Assembly (NCBI RefSeq): GCF_013911085.1
Contig: NZ_JACERN010000033.1
Coordinates: 1-64,000 of the forward strand
Source: Aquitalea aquatica
GTDB lineage: Bacteria > Pseudomonadota > Gammaproteobacteria > Burkholderiales > Chromobacteriaceae
Length of the DNA: 64,000 bases
Reading direction: 5' to 3'
This document shows, one piece after another, positions 8,138-17,054 of this stretch. Numbering within the stretch: the stretch's first letter is position 1; the number at the start of each line of letters is the position of its first letter. The notes under the pieces are model-generated. The model was given only the letters and a program-made list of their open reading frames with translations, was not told where the DNA came from and did no database searches. Made by a program: the position numbers and the translations under genes.

Positions 8138-9181
8138 TCAGCGGGCGGCCCAGGCGTTAAAACGCTGCTCCAGGTTTTCGCCATGATCCACCCAGAAACT
8201 GCTGTCAATGGCCACGCCCTGCTTCAGGTTTTGCGGTGCGGTGGGCAGGTTGGCCAGAATACCTTTGTCGATCAGGCCGGCTGCCTTGCGATGGCTTACC
8301 CCATAACTGATGCCTTTCACATACTCGGCCTGGGCGGCAGGCTGGCTGACGAAAGCCAGAAACTTGTACGCGGCATCCAGATTGGCGCTGCCCTTGGGGA
8401 TGGTCCAGTAGTCGTAATCGTAGATATTGCCGTTCCACACCATTTGCAGCTGCTTGCCACCCTCTTTCTGTGCCGCGCTGATGCGTCCGTTATAGGCGGA
8501 GCTCATCACCACATCGCCGGCCGCCAGATACTGTGCCGGCTGAGCACCGGCTTCCCACCACTGGATGTAGGGCTTGAGCTGGTCCAGCTTGGCAAAGGCG
8601 CGGTTCAGCCCAGCCGGGGTATTGAGCAGCTTGTACACATCATGTGGTGCTACGCCGTCCGCCATCAACGCGATTTCCAGTGTGTACTTGGCCCCTTTGC
8701 GCAGCGCACGCTTGCCGGGATATTTCTTCACATCCCAGAAATCAGCCCAGGAACGCGGCGCGGTCTTCAGCTTGTCGGCGTTGTAGGCCAGCACCGTACT
8801 CCAGGCATAGGCCGCCATGCCACAGGGCTGGGCCGCACCGGGCAGCAGCTCGGCCGGCTTGATGATGCGCCGGTAATCCAGTTTCTCGAACATGCCTTCG
8901 TCGCAACCACGCATCAGGTCGGGCGACTCCACATCCAGTACATCCCAGCTCACCCGCTTGCTGTCGACCATGGCGCGCACCCGGGCCATTTCGCCGTTGT
9001 AGTCTCCGCTTACCACCTTGATGCCGCTGCTGGCAGCAAAGGGTTGGTAATAGGCTTTCTGCTGGGCTTCCTTATTGGCACCGCCAAACGACACTACGGT
9101 CAGCTCGGCCGCGGACAGCACCGGGGCAAACAACAGCCCGGCATACAGGAAAACACGTGGAAAACGCATGGATGAAGGCAT
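8138..9181 (-). CDS. Periplasmic polyamine-type ABC substrate-binding protein
   Basis: This 347-residue exported protein has a signal peptide ending VLSAAE. It then shows LTVVSFGGANKEAQQKAYYQPF, typical of PotD-like (SBP_bac_8/SBP_bac_6) binding proteins for spermidine/putrescine or related cations. Other family blocks are PRSWADFWDVKKYPGKRAL and a WTIPKGSANLDAAYKFLAF segment near the C-terminus. AGGGGAT precedes the ATG at 9181. No permease or ATPase genes lie next to it, so it must share a transporter encoded elsewhere. Polyamine specificity is inferred from family and from the window's polyamine theme. Confidence 0.85.
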   Translation of the reverse strand: MPSSMRFPRVFLYAGLLFAPVLSAAELTVVSFGGANKEAQQKAYYQPFAASSGIKVVSGDYNGEMARVRAMVDSKRVSWDVLDVESPDLMRGCDEGMFEKLDYRRIIKPAELLPGAAQPCGMAAYAWSTVLAYNADKLKTAPRSWADFWDVKKYPGKRALRKGAKYTLEIALMADGVAPHDVYKLLNTPAGLNRAFAKLDQLKPYIQWWEAGAQPAQYLAAGDVVMSSAYNGRISAAQKEGGKQLQMVWNGNIYDYDYWTIPKGSANLDAAYKFLAFVSQPAAQAEYVKGISYGVSHRKAAGLIDKGILANLPTAPQNLKQGVAIDSSFWVDHGENLEQRFNAWAAR

Positions 9182-9318
9182 GACTATCCCCTGGAAGTTG
9201 CACAGCCAGGTGGGCGACTGTGTGACTTACTCTAGGGACAAGTCTGGCAATAGGTAAAATAGCTTTACCTTGTCAACTGCATCGCTTTTTACGATGCAAG
9301 AAAACGGCATGGCTTGGC

Positions 9319-10221
9319 TCAGCCCAGTCGGCTGATGCTGCGTTCGCACAGGGTGACAAAGGCCTCGGCGCGACGGGTCAGGCGCAACTCCTGTGGCCAG
9401 GCCAGCACGATATTCAAGGCTGGCACCTCCTCCACGATGGGCAGGCACACCAGCTGGTCACCGGCATAGCTCTGTGGCGTCTGCGGCCGCAGGTTCAGCA
9501 AGGCATAGCCATTACCCGCAGCCACCAGCCCGCGTACCAGTTCGAAATTGACGGTTTTGTGGCGCACACGCGCCTCCAGCCCCTGCAGGCGAAACACCGA
9601 CAGGAAATACTCGCGGCTATGTGGCAGGTCGAGCAACACCATGGGCAAAGGGGCGAGATCCTGCAAGGAAACCGCAGCCTGCCCGGCCAGCGGATGGGCG
9701 GCCGGCAGCAGCACATAAGGCAGGACGGTTTGCAATGTCTGGCGATACAGGCTGGGCGCCAGATCCAGGTCGTACAGCAAGGCCAGCTCGGTCTGGCCGC
9801 TCAGCAAAGCCTGCTGCAACTGCTCGGTATCGCCTTCATGCAGCCGCACCGAGATGTCCGGATAATCTTCACGCATGGCCGCCAGCAGGCGCGGCAGGAA
9901 GATCGGCGCGATGGTGGTAAAACACCCCAGCTCCAGATTGCCCTGCAAGGACTGGCTGAGCGCACTGGCGTGCTGGCTCAGGTCCTCGGCATGCGCCAGC
10001 AGATTGCGCGCCGCCGCGACAAAGCTTTGCCCGGCCGGTGTCAGCGAAACGCCCTTGGCATGGTGCCGGATAAAAAACTGCAGGCCAAACTGCGCCTCCA
10101 GCTGGGCAATGGCGCTGGAAATGCCTGGCTGCGAGGTGTACAGCGCATTGGCCGCTGCCGTCACGCTGCCGTGGTCGGCCACCGCCACCAGATACGCCAA
10201 TTGCCGCAGGGTGTATTGCAT
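9319..10221 (-). CDS. LysR family transcriptional regulator
   Basis: This 300-residue regulator has an N-terminal winged helix (MQYTLRQLAYLVAVADHGSV, then AANALYTSQPGISSAIAQLE) and a LysR substrate-binding domain. The start at 10221 matches the usual first residues of the family; a longer frame to 10278 is not conserved. It is divergent from argE with a 180-bp gap, the usual layout for a LysR protein controlling its neighbour. The ligand is unknown. In CysB/Cbl-like LysR proteins the YLVAVADHGSVTAAA wording is common, but I cannot place it more finely. Confidence 0.9.
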   Translation of the reverse strand: MQYTLRQLAYLVAVADHGSVTAAANALYTSQPGISSAIAQLEAQFGLQFFIRHHAKGVSLTPAGQSFVAAARNLLAHAEDLSQHASALSQSLQGNLELGCFTTIAPIFLPRLLAAMREDYPDISVRLHEGDTEQLQQALLSGQTELALLYDLDLAPSLYRQTLQTVLPYVLLPAAHPLAGQAAVSLQDLAPLPMVLLDLPHSREYFLSVFRLQGLEARVRHKTVNFELVRGLVAAGNGYALLNLRPQTPQSYAGDQLVCLPIVEEVPALNIVLAWPQELRLTRRAEAFVTLCERSISRLG

Positions 10222-10401
10222 AATATTTATCGATCCAGTTGGAAAAATAATCATATTTTCAGTATTTACTGTGAGCACCTACACTCGCCTTGTCAACCAG
10301 ACTGCCAAACCCCGGCACCACAGCCAGATGCTAGACTGGCAGCCGGCAACAAGACACTGGCAGTCTCCGGCATCTCCCTGGCCGCTACGGAAAGAACTTC
10401 A

Positions 10402-11559
10402 ATGGAATCCCTCACCCTGCTGAACACCCTAGTCGGTTTCGATACCACCAGCCGGCTGAGCAATCTGCAGCTGATTCGCTTCGTCAAAAACTATCTGGCC
10501 GGCTTTGGCGTGAGCAGCCAGATCGTGGAAAACGAAGATGGCAGCAAGGCCAATCTCTACGCCACCATCGGCCCAACTGACCGCCCTGGCGTGATGCTGG
10601 CCGGTCATACCGATGTGGTGCCGGTAGATGGCCAACACTGGCACAGCAACCCCTTCCAGCTCGATGTGCGCGATGGCCGCGCCTATGGCCGTGGCAGCGC
10701 CGACATGAAAGGCTTTATCGCCAGCGTACTGGCGCAGGTGCCACAGCTGGCACGCAGTCAGCTGCACACACCGCTGCACCTGGCCTTTACCTATGACGAG
10801 GAAATCGGCTGCATCGGTGTGCGCCGCCTGCTGGAAGTACTGGGCGGCCTGCCGGTCTTGCCGGCCATGGGCATCATTGGCGAACCCACCCGCATGCAGC
10901 TGGTGGCCGAGCACAAGGGCAAGACGGCCTGGCGCGTTACCGCACACGGCCACGAGGGTCACTCCAGCAATCCGCAAGCCGGTGTCAATGCGGTGGAGTA
11001 CGCGGCCGAACTGGTCAGTTTCATCCGCAGCCTCGCCCGCCAGCGCCGCCAGCACGGGCCGTTCGACCCGCTGTACGAAGTGCCTTACAGCACCCTGCAC
11101 GTCGGCACCATGCAGGGCGGCACCGCGCTCAACATCATCCCTGCCAGCTGCCATTTCGACTTTGAAATCCGCCATCTGCCAGCCGATGCCCCACAGCCTT
11201 TACTGGATGCCATCCGCCAGCACGCCACCCAGGTATTGCAGCCGGAAATGCAGGCCGTGGATGCCGACTGTGGCTTCAGCTTCAGCGAAAAAACCAGCTA
11301 CCCCGGCCTGCTCACGCCGCCAGACGCCGAAGTGGTGCGCTTTGTGCAAGGCTTGCTGCAAGACAGCAATCCGCCACGCAAAATAGCCTTTGGCACGGAG
11401 GCTGGACTATTCAGCGAACGCTGTGGCATTCCTACCGTGGTGTGCGGCCCCGGCGACATTGCCCAGGCGCATCAGCCGGACGAATGGCTGGCACTGGACC
11501 AACTGGTCGCCTGCGATGCCTTCCTGGGCCGGCTGGTGGCGCAACTCAGCGCGCACTGA
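10402..11559 (+). CDS. argE: Acetylornithine deacetylase
   Basis: ArgE hydrolyses N-acetylornithine to ornithine and acetate in the linear arginine pathway, and ornithine also feeds putrescine synthesis. The 385-residue M20-family metallopeptidase shows the dimetal motifs AGHTDVVP (His69, Asp71), GRGSADMKGF, YDEEIGCIG, GEPTRMQ and a C-terminal AHQPDEW. The dimerisation lid domain lies around residues 180-290, with HGHEGHSS. The start at 10402 is preceded by GGAAAG. The frame is open far upstream, but that part is antisense to the LysR gene and is not conserved protein. The gene is divergent from a LysR regulator. Confidence 0.92.
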   Translation: MESLTLLNTLVGFDTTSRLSNLQLIRFVKNYLAGFGVSSQIVENEDGSKANLYATIGPTDRPGVMLAGHTDVVPVDGQHWHSNPFQLDVRDGRAYGRGSADMKGFIASVLAQVPQLARSQLHTPLHLAFTYDEEIGCIGVRRLLEVLGGLPVLPAMGIIGEPTRMQLVAEHKGKTAWRVTAHGHEGHSSNPQAGVNAVEYAAELVSFIRSLARQRRQHGPFDPLYEVPYSTLHVGTMQGGTALNIIPASCHFDFEIRHLPADAPQPLLDAIRQHATQVLQPEMQAVDADCGFSFSEKTSYPGLLTPPDAEVVRFVQGLLQDSNPPRKIAFGTEAGLFSERCGIPTVVCGPGDIAQAHQPDEWLALDQLVACDAFLGRLVAQLSAH

Positions 11560-11688
11560 GCGCACGACACAGTGCCGCAAGGCCCGGTGCGCGGTACGGT
11601 GCGAGAAAGCTGCGAGAAAGCAAGGAAGCCGGGCCGATTTTGCCAAGGAATGCTATCCTCCTGCTGCACAAGCAGACAGGAAGCCACC

Positions 11689-12027
11689 ATGGCCTATCAC
11701 AGCGCATTCACTCCGCAAGATCAGGAAGCCACTGCCGAACAGCTGGCCGGCCAGCGTGGCTGGCTATTGCTGGAGTTCGGTGCGCCCTGGTGTGCTCACT
11801 GCCAGGCGGCACAGCCTCTGCTGGCAACAGCCATGCAGACCCACCCGGACCTCGCTCATCTCAAGATTGAAGACGGCAAAGGCCGCCGGCTGGGCCGCTC
11901 CTTTGCCGTCAAACTGTGGCCAACACTCATCCTGCTGCACGACGGGCAGGAAGTCGGCCGGCTGGTACGGCCCGACAATACCGCCGCCATTAGCCAGTTG
12001 CTGGACCAGGCCGCAGCAAACAGCTAA
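11689..12027 (+). CDS. Thioredoxin-family protein
   Basis: This 112-residue cytoplasmic thioredoxin fold has the redox site WCAHC (Cys35 and Cys38) and a cis-proline at LWPTL (Pro78). The WCAHC dipeptide differs from thioredoxin WCGPC, so the redox potential probably differs. There is no signal peptide. AGGAAG lies about 6 nt upstream of the ATG at 11689. It sits 90 bp before the radical SAM gene on the same strand and could be co-transcribed with it, but no functional link is known. Confidence 0.87.
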   Translation: MAYHSAFTPQDQEATAEQLAGQRGWLLLEFGAPWCAHCQAAQPLLATAMQTHPDLAHLKIEDGKGRRLGRSFAVKLWPTLILLHDGQEVGRLVRPDNTAAISQLLDQAAANS

Positions 12028-12117
12028 AGCACTATATTGATGATTTCGCCCCTGCCGCGCTTGCGTGGCGGGCTGCACAAGGCAGCGGCCAACCCGCCGC
12101 TGCAGGAAATGGATGTC

Positions 12118-14043
12118 ATGCAGTTCACCCACGCCGAGTCGCCGCGCTCTCCTCGTATCCTGTCGCTCATCCCGCCGATGACGCAGCTGAATACGCCCTA
12201 CCCCTCCACCGCCTATATCACCGGCTTTTTGCGCTCGCGCGATGTCAGCGCCTTTCAGGAAGACCTGGCGCTAGAACTGGTATTACGGCTGTTTTCCGTG
12301 AGCGGCCTGCAAGCGGTGCGTCAGCAGATTGACGCCATTCCACCGAAAAAGCGCAGCGCTCAGCTGCACGGCTTTGTCGGCCAGTTTGAACGCTACCTGG
12401 CCACCATCGGCCCGGCCATCGCCTTTTTACAGGGGCGCGACTCCACCGTAGCCCATCGCATTTGCGGCCGTAATTTTCTGCCGGAGGGTGAGCGCTTTGC
12501 CTCGCTGGAAGTGTATGTCGATCCGGACGACCCCTATGGTGGCGACCCACTGGCCTGGGCCTTTGGTGCGCTGGGCCAGCAGGACCGCGCCCGCCACCTG
12601 GCCACGCTTTATCTGAACGATATTGCCGATGTACTGCGCGAAGCGGTGGACGAGCGCTTTGAATTCGTGCGCTATGCCGAATCGCTGGCCATGAGTCAGC
12701 CCACTTTCGACCCGCTGGCCCGCGCCCTGGCCGGCAGGCCCACGCTGGTGGACGACACCTTGCAGCAACTGGTGGAAGAAGCCATTGCCCGCCATCAGCC
12801 GGACATCGTGCTGCTGTCAGTGCCCTTCCCCGGTTCGGTATATGCCGCCTTCCGCATCGCCCAGACCATCAAGGCGCGCTGGCCGACCATCCGCACCGTA
12901 CTGGGTGGTGGCTTCGTCAATACTGAACTGCGCGAACTGACCGAGCCGCGCGTATTTGATTACTTCGATTTCATCACGCTGGACGATGGCGAAAAACCGC
13001 TGCTGGCCCTGCTGGAACATCTGGCGGGCAAACGCTCGGTGTCGCGACTGGTGCGCACCTTCGTGCGCGAGGATGGCCGGGTGCGCTACATCAACATGAT
13101 GGAAGCCGATATCCCGTTTGAAGAGGTGGGCACCCCCACCTGGGATGGCCTGCCCATCGACCGTTATCTGTCGCTGCTGGACATGCTCAACCCCATGCAC
13201 CGGCTGTGGAGTGACGGGCGCTGGAACAAGCTGACCGTGGCGCATGGCTGCTACTGGAAAAAATGCAGCTTCTGCGATGTGACGCTGGACTATATCTCGC
13301 GCTATGAAACCGCTTCCGCCAGCACGCTGGTGGACCGCATCGAGGCCATCATTGCCGAAACCGGCCAGACCGGCTTCCATTTCGTCGATGAAGCCGCCCC
13401 GCCCAAGATGCTGCGCGCACTGGCCGAAGAACTGCTGCGCCGCAATGTGGCCATTTCCTGGTGGGGCAATATCCGCTTCGAAAAATCCTTCACCCCGGAG
13501 CTATGCCAGTTGCTGGCGGAAAGCGGCTGCATCGCCATTTCCGGCGGTCTGGAAGTGGCCTCGGACCGCCTGCTCAAGCTGATGAAAAAAGGCGTGTCGG
13601 TAGAGCAAGTGGCGCGGGTCACCCAGGGTTTTACCGAAGCCGGGGTGCTGGTACATGCCTATCTGATGTACGGCTTTCCCACCCAGACCGTGCAGGACAC
13701 AGTGGACGCCCTGGAATACGTGCGCCAGCTGTTTGACACCGGCTGCATCCAGTCCGGATTTTTCCACCGTTTTGCCTGTACCGTGCATTCGCCGGTGGGC
13801 CAGAATCCGGAAGAGTACGGCGTCAGCCTGCGCCCCCTACCGCCAGTCAGCTTTGCCAAGAACGACGTCGGCTTCATCGACCCCACCGGCACCGACCACG
13901 ACGCCATGGGCAAGGCGCTCAACAAGGCGCTGTACAACTACATGCATGGCATCGGGCTGGAGGAAGACGTACGCAGCTGGTTTGCCGGACGGGTACCGAA
14001 AACCCGCGTGCCGCGCAATTTCATCGCCCGCGCCCTGGGTTGA
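12118..14043 (+). CDS. B12-binding domain radical SAM protein
   Basis: This 641-residue protein has an N-terminal segment of unknown role, then a cobalamin-binding-like Rossmann domain (about residues 225-320, DIVLLSVPFPG and VLGGGFVNTEL). A radical SAM barrel follows, with the cluster motif GCYWKKCSFCD: Cys378, Cys383 and Cys386, a CX4CX2C spacing instead of the canonical CX3CX2C. A SAM-binding GGLEVASDRLL and YLMYGFPTQT follow. I chose the ATG at 12118 because AGGAA lies 9 nt upstream. The substrate is unknown. There are no RiPP precursor, hopanoid or phosphonate genes beside it. Confidence 0.88.
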   Translation: MQFTHAESPRSPRILSLIPPMTQLNTPYPSTAYITGFLRSRDVSAFQEDLALELVLRLFSVSGLQAVRQQIDAIPPKKRSAQLHGFVGQFERYLATIGPAIAFLQGRDSTVAHRICGRNFLPEGERFASLEVYVDPDDPYGGDPLAWAFGALGQQDRARHLATLYLNDIADVLREAVDERFEFVRYAESLAMSQPTFDPLARALAGRPTLVDDTLQQLVEEAIARHQPDIVLLSVPFPGSVYAAFRIAQTIKARWPTIRTVLGGGFVNTELRELTEPRVFDYFDFITLDDGEKPLLALLEHLAGKRSVSRLVRTFVREDGRVRYINMMEADIPFEEVGTPTWDGLPIDRYLSLLDMLNPMHRLWSDGRWNKLTVAHGCYWKKCSFCDVTLDYISRYETASASTLVDRIEAIIAETGQTGFHFVDEAAPPKMLRALAEELLRRNVAISWWGNIRFEKSFTPELCQLLAESGCIAISGGLEVASDRLLKLMKKGVSVEQVARVTQGFTEAGVLVHAYLMYGFPTQTVQDTVDALEYVRQLFDTGCIQSGFFHRFACTVHSPVGQNPEEYGVSLRPLPPVSFAKNDVGFIDPTGTDHDAMGKALNKALYNYMHGIGLEEDVRSWFAGRVPKTRVPRNFIARALG

Positions 14044-14246
14044 AGGCTGGCTGCAACACCATTCCAAAGGCCGGTTTCCCATTTGCATGGCCGCTCTCTG
14101 CCGGGCTCGCTGCCCCGGCAGCGGCCTGCGACCTTGGCCCGCACTGAACGTTTACCCTCTCCCGTGCATCAAACCGGATGCAGCCATGGCACTGAGAGTC
14201 ATCTCCTTGATTTTCCAGGCCGCTGCACCAGCCCAGGAGAATGCCC

Positions 14247-14645
14247 ATGTCATCCAACCCGAAGAATGCCCGCTTCCCGCAGCCGCCCAGCCTCGACATC
14301 ACTCTGAAGTTTCTGCAGGTGTCGATGAATAATGTCGAACAACTGATGAATTTCCAGATCAGTACCAGCCGTACCCAGCTGGATAACTATGCAAAGTCGC
14401 TGCAAGCGCTGAGCCAGGCTGGCTCACCGCAAGAGGCGCTCAACCAGATCAGCACCATCGCCAAGGAAAACGCCAATCAGGCCATGGAATGTTCCGGTGA
14501 ATTCTGCGGCATCCTGACCAAGGCACAAGAAGATTTGCAGGGCCTGGCGCTGGAGCATCTGGGCAGCATGCAGGACTCGCTGCAGGGCATGGCCGCTTAT
14601 CTGCAACCAACCGAACAGCCGGCCGCCGCCAGCGAGAAGAAATAA
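14247..14645 (+). CDS. Phasin family protein (PHA granule-associated)
   Basis: This 132-residue all-helical protein contains the phasin pattern NNVEQLMNFQISTSRTQLDN and a helix-rich remainder (ENANQAMECSGEFCGILTKA). It matches small Phasin_2 proteins that coat polyhydroxyalkanoate granules. AGGAG is 7 nt from the ATG at 14247; the ATG at 14241 is too close to it. No PHA synthase genes are in the window. A terminator follows. Confidence 0.85.
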   Translation: MSSNPKNARFPQPPSLDITLKFLQVSMNNVEQLMNFQISTSRTQLDNYAKSLQALSQAGSPQEALNQISTIAKENANQAMECSGEFCGILTKAQEDLQGLALEHLGSMQDSLQGMAAYLQPTEQPAAASEKK

Positions 14646-14676
14646 GCCTGGCCACGGCAGTGTGCCATGGCCAAAC

Positions 14677-14713
14677 AAACAGCCCGCCATCGGTAACGAT
14701 GTGCGGGCTGTTT
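14677..14713. terminator. Terminator between phasin and CDGSH genes
   Basis: AAACAGCCCGC pairs with GCGGGCTGTTT (11 bp) across a 15-nt loop. It is symmetric enough to end both convergent genes. Confidence 0.8.
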
Positions 14714-14734
14714 CGATCTGGATCGCGAAGACGC

Positions 14735-14902
14735 TCAGTCGTCGCCGAAATCGGCTTGCTCGGCCAATTGCTGTGCCTGTTGTTGCTCTTCGGCCAGCTT
14801 GGCCTGCCATTGCTCTTCACTCAGACCATGGCTGCCATCGCAATAATCACGTCGCCCACAACCACAACGACCGATATCGGCCGGATTCGCCTGTACTCGC
14901 AT
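14735..14902 (-). CDS. Short CDGSH-type iron-sulfur protein (55 residues)
   Basis: The minus strand encodes a 55-residue protein from an ATG at 14902, with AGGAG 6 nt upstream. Residues 13-25 read CGCGRRDYCDGSH. This is the C-x-C ... C-D-G-S-H set of ligands (three Cys, one His) used by CDGSH/mitoNEET-type proteins to hold a redox-active [2Fe-2S] cluster. The remainder is a Glu/Gln/Ala-rich helix (EEQWQAKLAEEQQQAQQLAE) and an acidic tail. It is shorter than typical CDGSH proteins and has CGC directly at the ligand site with only six residues before CDGSH. Small bacterial homologues annotated as CDGSH proteins exist. Its function is unknown. Confidence 0.75.
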   Translation of the reverse strand: MRVQANPADIGRCGCGRRDYCDGSHGLSEEQWQAKLAEEQQQAQQLAEQADFGDD

Positions 14903-14996
14903 GCATCTCTCCTGTTAAACCAGTTACGCGCCAAGAAGCCGACACAGACAGCCCCAAGCAACGCGGGGCAGAGACTACCCTGAGTACAGCAACATT

Positions 14997-15716
14997 TCAA
15001 CGATAGCGGCTGAGAATCCGCTCTCCCTCACCACTGACACGCACCCTGGCCACACCATCGGCAATATCGCGCGTGGCGGCATCATTAAAGCCTGGCGACG
15101 AAGCCAAAAACACATGCATGACATCACCCAGCCTCAGGCCATAGCGCAACTGTGCCGGGTCGCCACCGGCCTGGCGATAGATGGATTTGGCTGCCAAATC
15201 CGCCGCCACCCACAAATCAATGCGCCGCGCCGCCAGCTTGCGCGCATTGATCTCCTCGGAAAATGCCGACTCAACCTGGGTAAAACCCAGATCATGCAAG
15301 ATCTTTTCCGCCGGATTACCGCGCAGCACGGCAATACGCATACCCTTGGCCTCCTCCAGCGTATGCGGCAACGGCGCACCCGCGCTAATCAAGACAAACT
15401 GGTACTGGAACAGCTCGGCAATCCAGTTGTACTGGGTTTCGCGCTCCGGGGTACGGGTCAGCGGAATGATGATGCGGTCACTACTGCTACGGGTTTCGCT
15501 CTGAGCGCGCAACCATGGCAGAAAGCGGTAATGGAAGCTGATTCCGTATAGTTTTCCTGCGGCATCCAGCAAATCCACGGCAATACCAGCTGGCCGCCCC
15601 TGCTCTTCATAGCTGAAAGGAGGGATAGGGCCGGCATCTACGGTTATCTCACGCGCGGAACACTCCCGCGCCAGGCACAGCACAACAAGCAGGCAGCAAA
15701 ACAGCCTTGTTTTCAT
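14997..15716 (-). CDS. Periplasmic family 3 solute-binding protein (PAAT type)
   Basis: This 239-residue exported protein has a signal peptide ending ARECSA and a mature N-terminus with VDAGPIPPFSYEEQGRPAG followed by VDLLDAAGKLYG. That is the SBP_bac_3 pattern of polar amino-acid binding proteins. IIIPLTRTPERETQYNW is a block also seen in the paralogue at 32.8 kb (YFARTPEREPLFHW). Many stand-alone proteins of this subtype lack a transporter and may act as sensors. No permease genes are adjacent. Confidence 0.85.
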   Translation of the reverse strand: MKTRLFCCLLVVLCLARECSAREITVDAGPIPPFSYEEQGRPAGIAVDLLDAAGKLYGISFHYRFLPWLRAQSETRSSSDRIIIPLTRTPERETQYNWIAELFQYQFVLISAGAPLPHTLEEAKGMRIAVLRGNPAEKILHDLGFTQVESAFSEEINARKLAARRIDLWVAADLAAKSIYRQAGGDPAQLRYGLRLGDVMHVFLASSPGFNDAATRDIADGVARVRVSGEGERILSRYR

Positions 15717-15812
15717 AAGAAGTAATTGACAATTGCATTATGACATTCGTCTTATTTATCCATTAAAACAGGCTGTTTTGCCAGTTGTTTCTCCTGATTA
15801 TTTCTCAGCTGC

Positions 15813-16907
15813 TTAACGCCCCGTCTTTAACTGGGTCCATAAGCGGTTTTGCAAGCGCAGGATTTCCGTCGGCAAGGGTTGCAACAAAAACAGCGTCTGC
15901 ATCACCGCCGGGGATGGGTAGATGCCCGCATCGCTGGCAATGGCTGCTTGCACCAGCTTGCGTGCTGGCAGATTGGGCGTGGGGTAGAACACCTTGTTGG
16001 TAATGCCGGCAGCGACATCCGGCTGCAGGATGTGGTTGATCCACTGATGGGCCGCCTGCGAGTTTGGTGCATCTTTGGGAATGGCCATCATGTCGACGGA
16101 AAACGGCGCCCCGCTTTTGGGAATGACATAGCTGATCTGATAATGCTTGCCGGCATCGGCCGCACGACGGCGGGCAATGCCGATATCGCCGGACCAGCCC
16201 ACGGCAAAGCAGATATCGCCATTGGCCAGATCATTGATATAGCCGGAAGAGTTGAACTGGGTGATATAGGGGCGGATCTTCTTCAGGGCTTCGAATGCTG
16301 CCTGATAATCGGCCGGATTCTTGCTGTTGGGGTCTTTGTGCAAGTAATGCAGGGTGATGGCAAACACATCGCTGGCCTGGTCCAGCATGGATACGCCACA
16401 GCCTTTCAGCTTGCTCAGCTTGGCCGGCTCAAACAGCACATCCCAACTATCCAGCGCCACCTCATTGCCCAATGCCGCCTTCACCTTGTTCAGGTTCAGG
16501 CCCAGGCCGTCGGTAAACCAGGCATAGGGCACACCGTATTTGTTACCAGGATCGGCACTGGCCACCATCTTCATCAATTGCGGGTCCAGATTGGCCAGAT
16601 TGGGTAGCAACGCCTTGTTCAGCGGCAGGTAGATGCCTGCAGCGGCCTGCCGGGCCATGTAGTTGGAGGTGGGCACGACGATATCGTAGCCCGCCTTGCC
16701 AGTCAGCAGCTTGGCTTGCAAGGTGTCGTCACTGTCGTAGACATCGTATTTCACCTTGATGCCGGTCTGTTTCTCGAAGCTGCTGATGGTCTGTTCACCG
16801 ATGTAATCAGACCAGTTGTACACGTGCAGCTCGGCAGCCTGCGCGGTCAGGCCGAGACAGAGTGCCGCGCCGGACAATAGCAGGCGTATGGTGGGTTTAC
16901 GGCTCAT
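15813..16907 (-). CDS. potF: Putrescine-binding periplasmic protein (PotF/SpuD family)
   Basis: This 364-residue periplasmic protein has a signal peptide ending TAQAAE, followed by LHVYNWSDYIGEQTISSFEK, a hallmark of PotF/SpuD. Further PotF features are YDVVVPT-like VVPTSNYMARQ, PYAWFTDGLGLN and AVGWSGDIGIARRRA. It delivers putrescine (or spermidine) to a PotGHI-type ABC importer, which is not encoded here. GGGAG lies 7 nt upstream of the ATG. It is the third gene of a puuC-spuC-potF transcription unit, so uptake and catabolism of putrescine are encoded together. Confidence 0.92.
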   Translation of the reverse strand: MSRKPTIRLLLSGAALCLGLTAQAAELHVYNWSDYIGEQTISSFEKQTGIKVKYDVYDSDDTLQAKLLTGKAGYDIVVPTSNYMARQAAAGIYLPLNKALLPNLANLDPQLMKMVASADPGNKYGVPYAWFTDGLGLNLNKVKAALGNEVALDSWDVLFEPAKLSKLKGCGVSMLDQASDVFAITLHYLHKDPNSKNPADYQAAFEALKKIRPYITQFNSSGYINDLANGDICFAVGWSGDIGIARRRAADAGKHYQISYVIPKSGAPFSVDMMAIPKDAPNSQAAHQWINHILQPDVAAGITNKVFYPTPNLPARKLVQAAIASDAGIYPSPAVMQTLFLLQPLPTEILRLQNRLWTQLKTGR

Positions 16908-16938
16908 GATGGGACTCCCGATATTCCTGTGACGAAAT

Positions 16939-16967
16939 CCGCAGGCCGGCGCATGGCTGGCCTGCGG
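16939..16967 (-). promoter_or_regulatory. Intercistronic hairpin between spuC and potF-like genes
   Basis: CCGCAGGCC pairs with GGCCTGCGG (9 bp, 11-nt loop) in the 147-bp gap. It may be an attenuator or an mRNA-stability element setting potF expression. No T-run follows. Confidence 0.35.
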
Positions 16968-17054
16968 GGTAAATGGCGCAACTGGGAATGAGTCTTGCCG
17001 GCTCTGAATGGCCGTTCATCAGTATCTGGCAGGGCGGCGGCCGCCGCCCGGGGT

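Noticed and set aside
8069-9175. Plus-strand frame of 368 codons
   Set aside because: It is antisense to the polyamine-binding protein gene, which has a signal peptide and clear family blocks.
9559-10401. Upstream extension of the argE frame (281 codons)
   Set aside because: It runs antisense through the LysR gene; the conserved ArgE start with a ribosome-binding site is at 10402.
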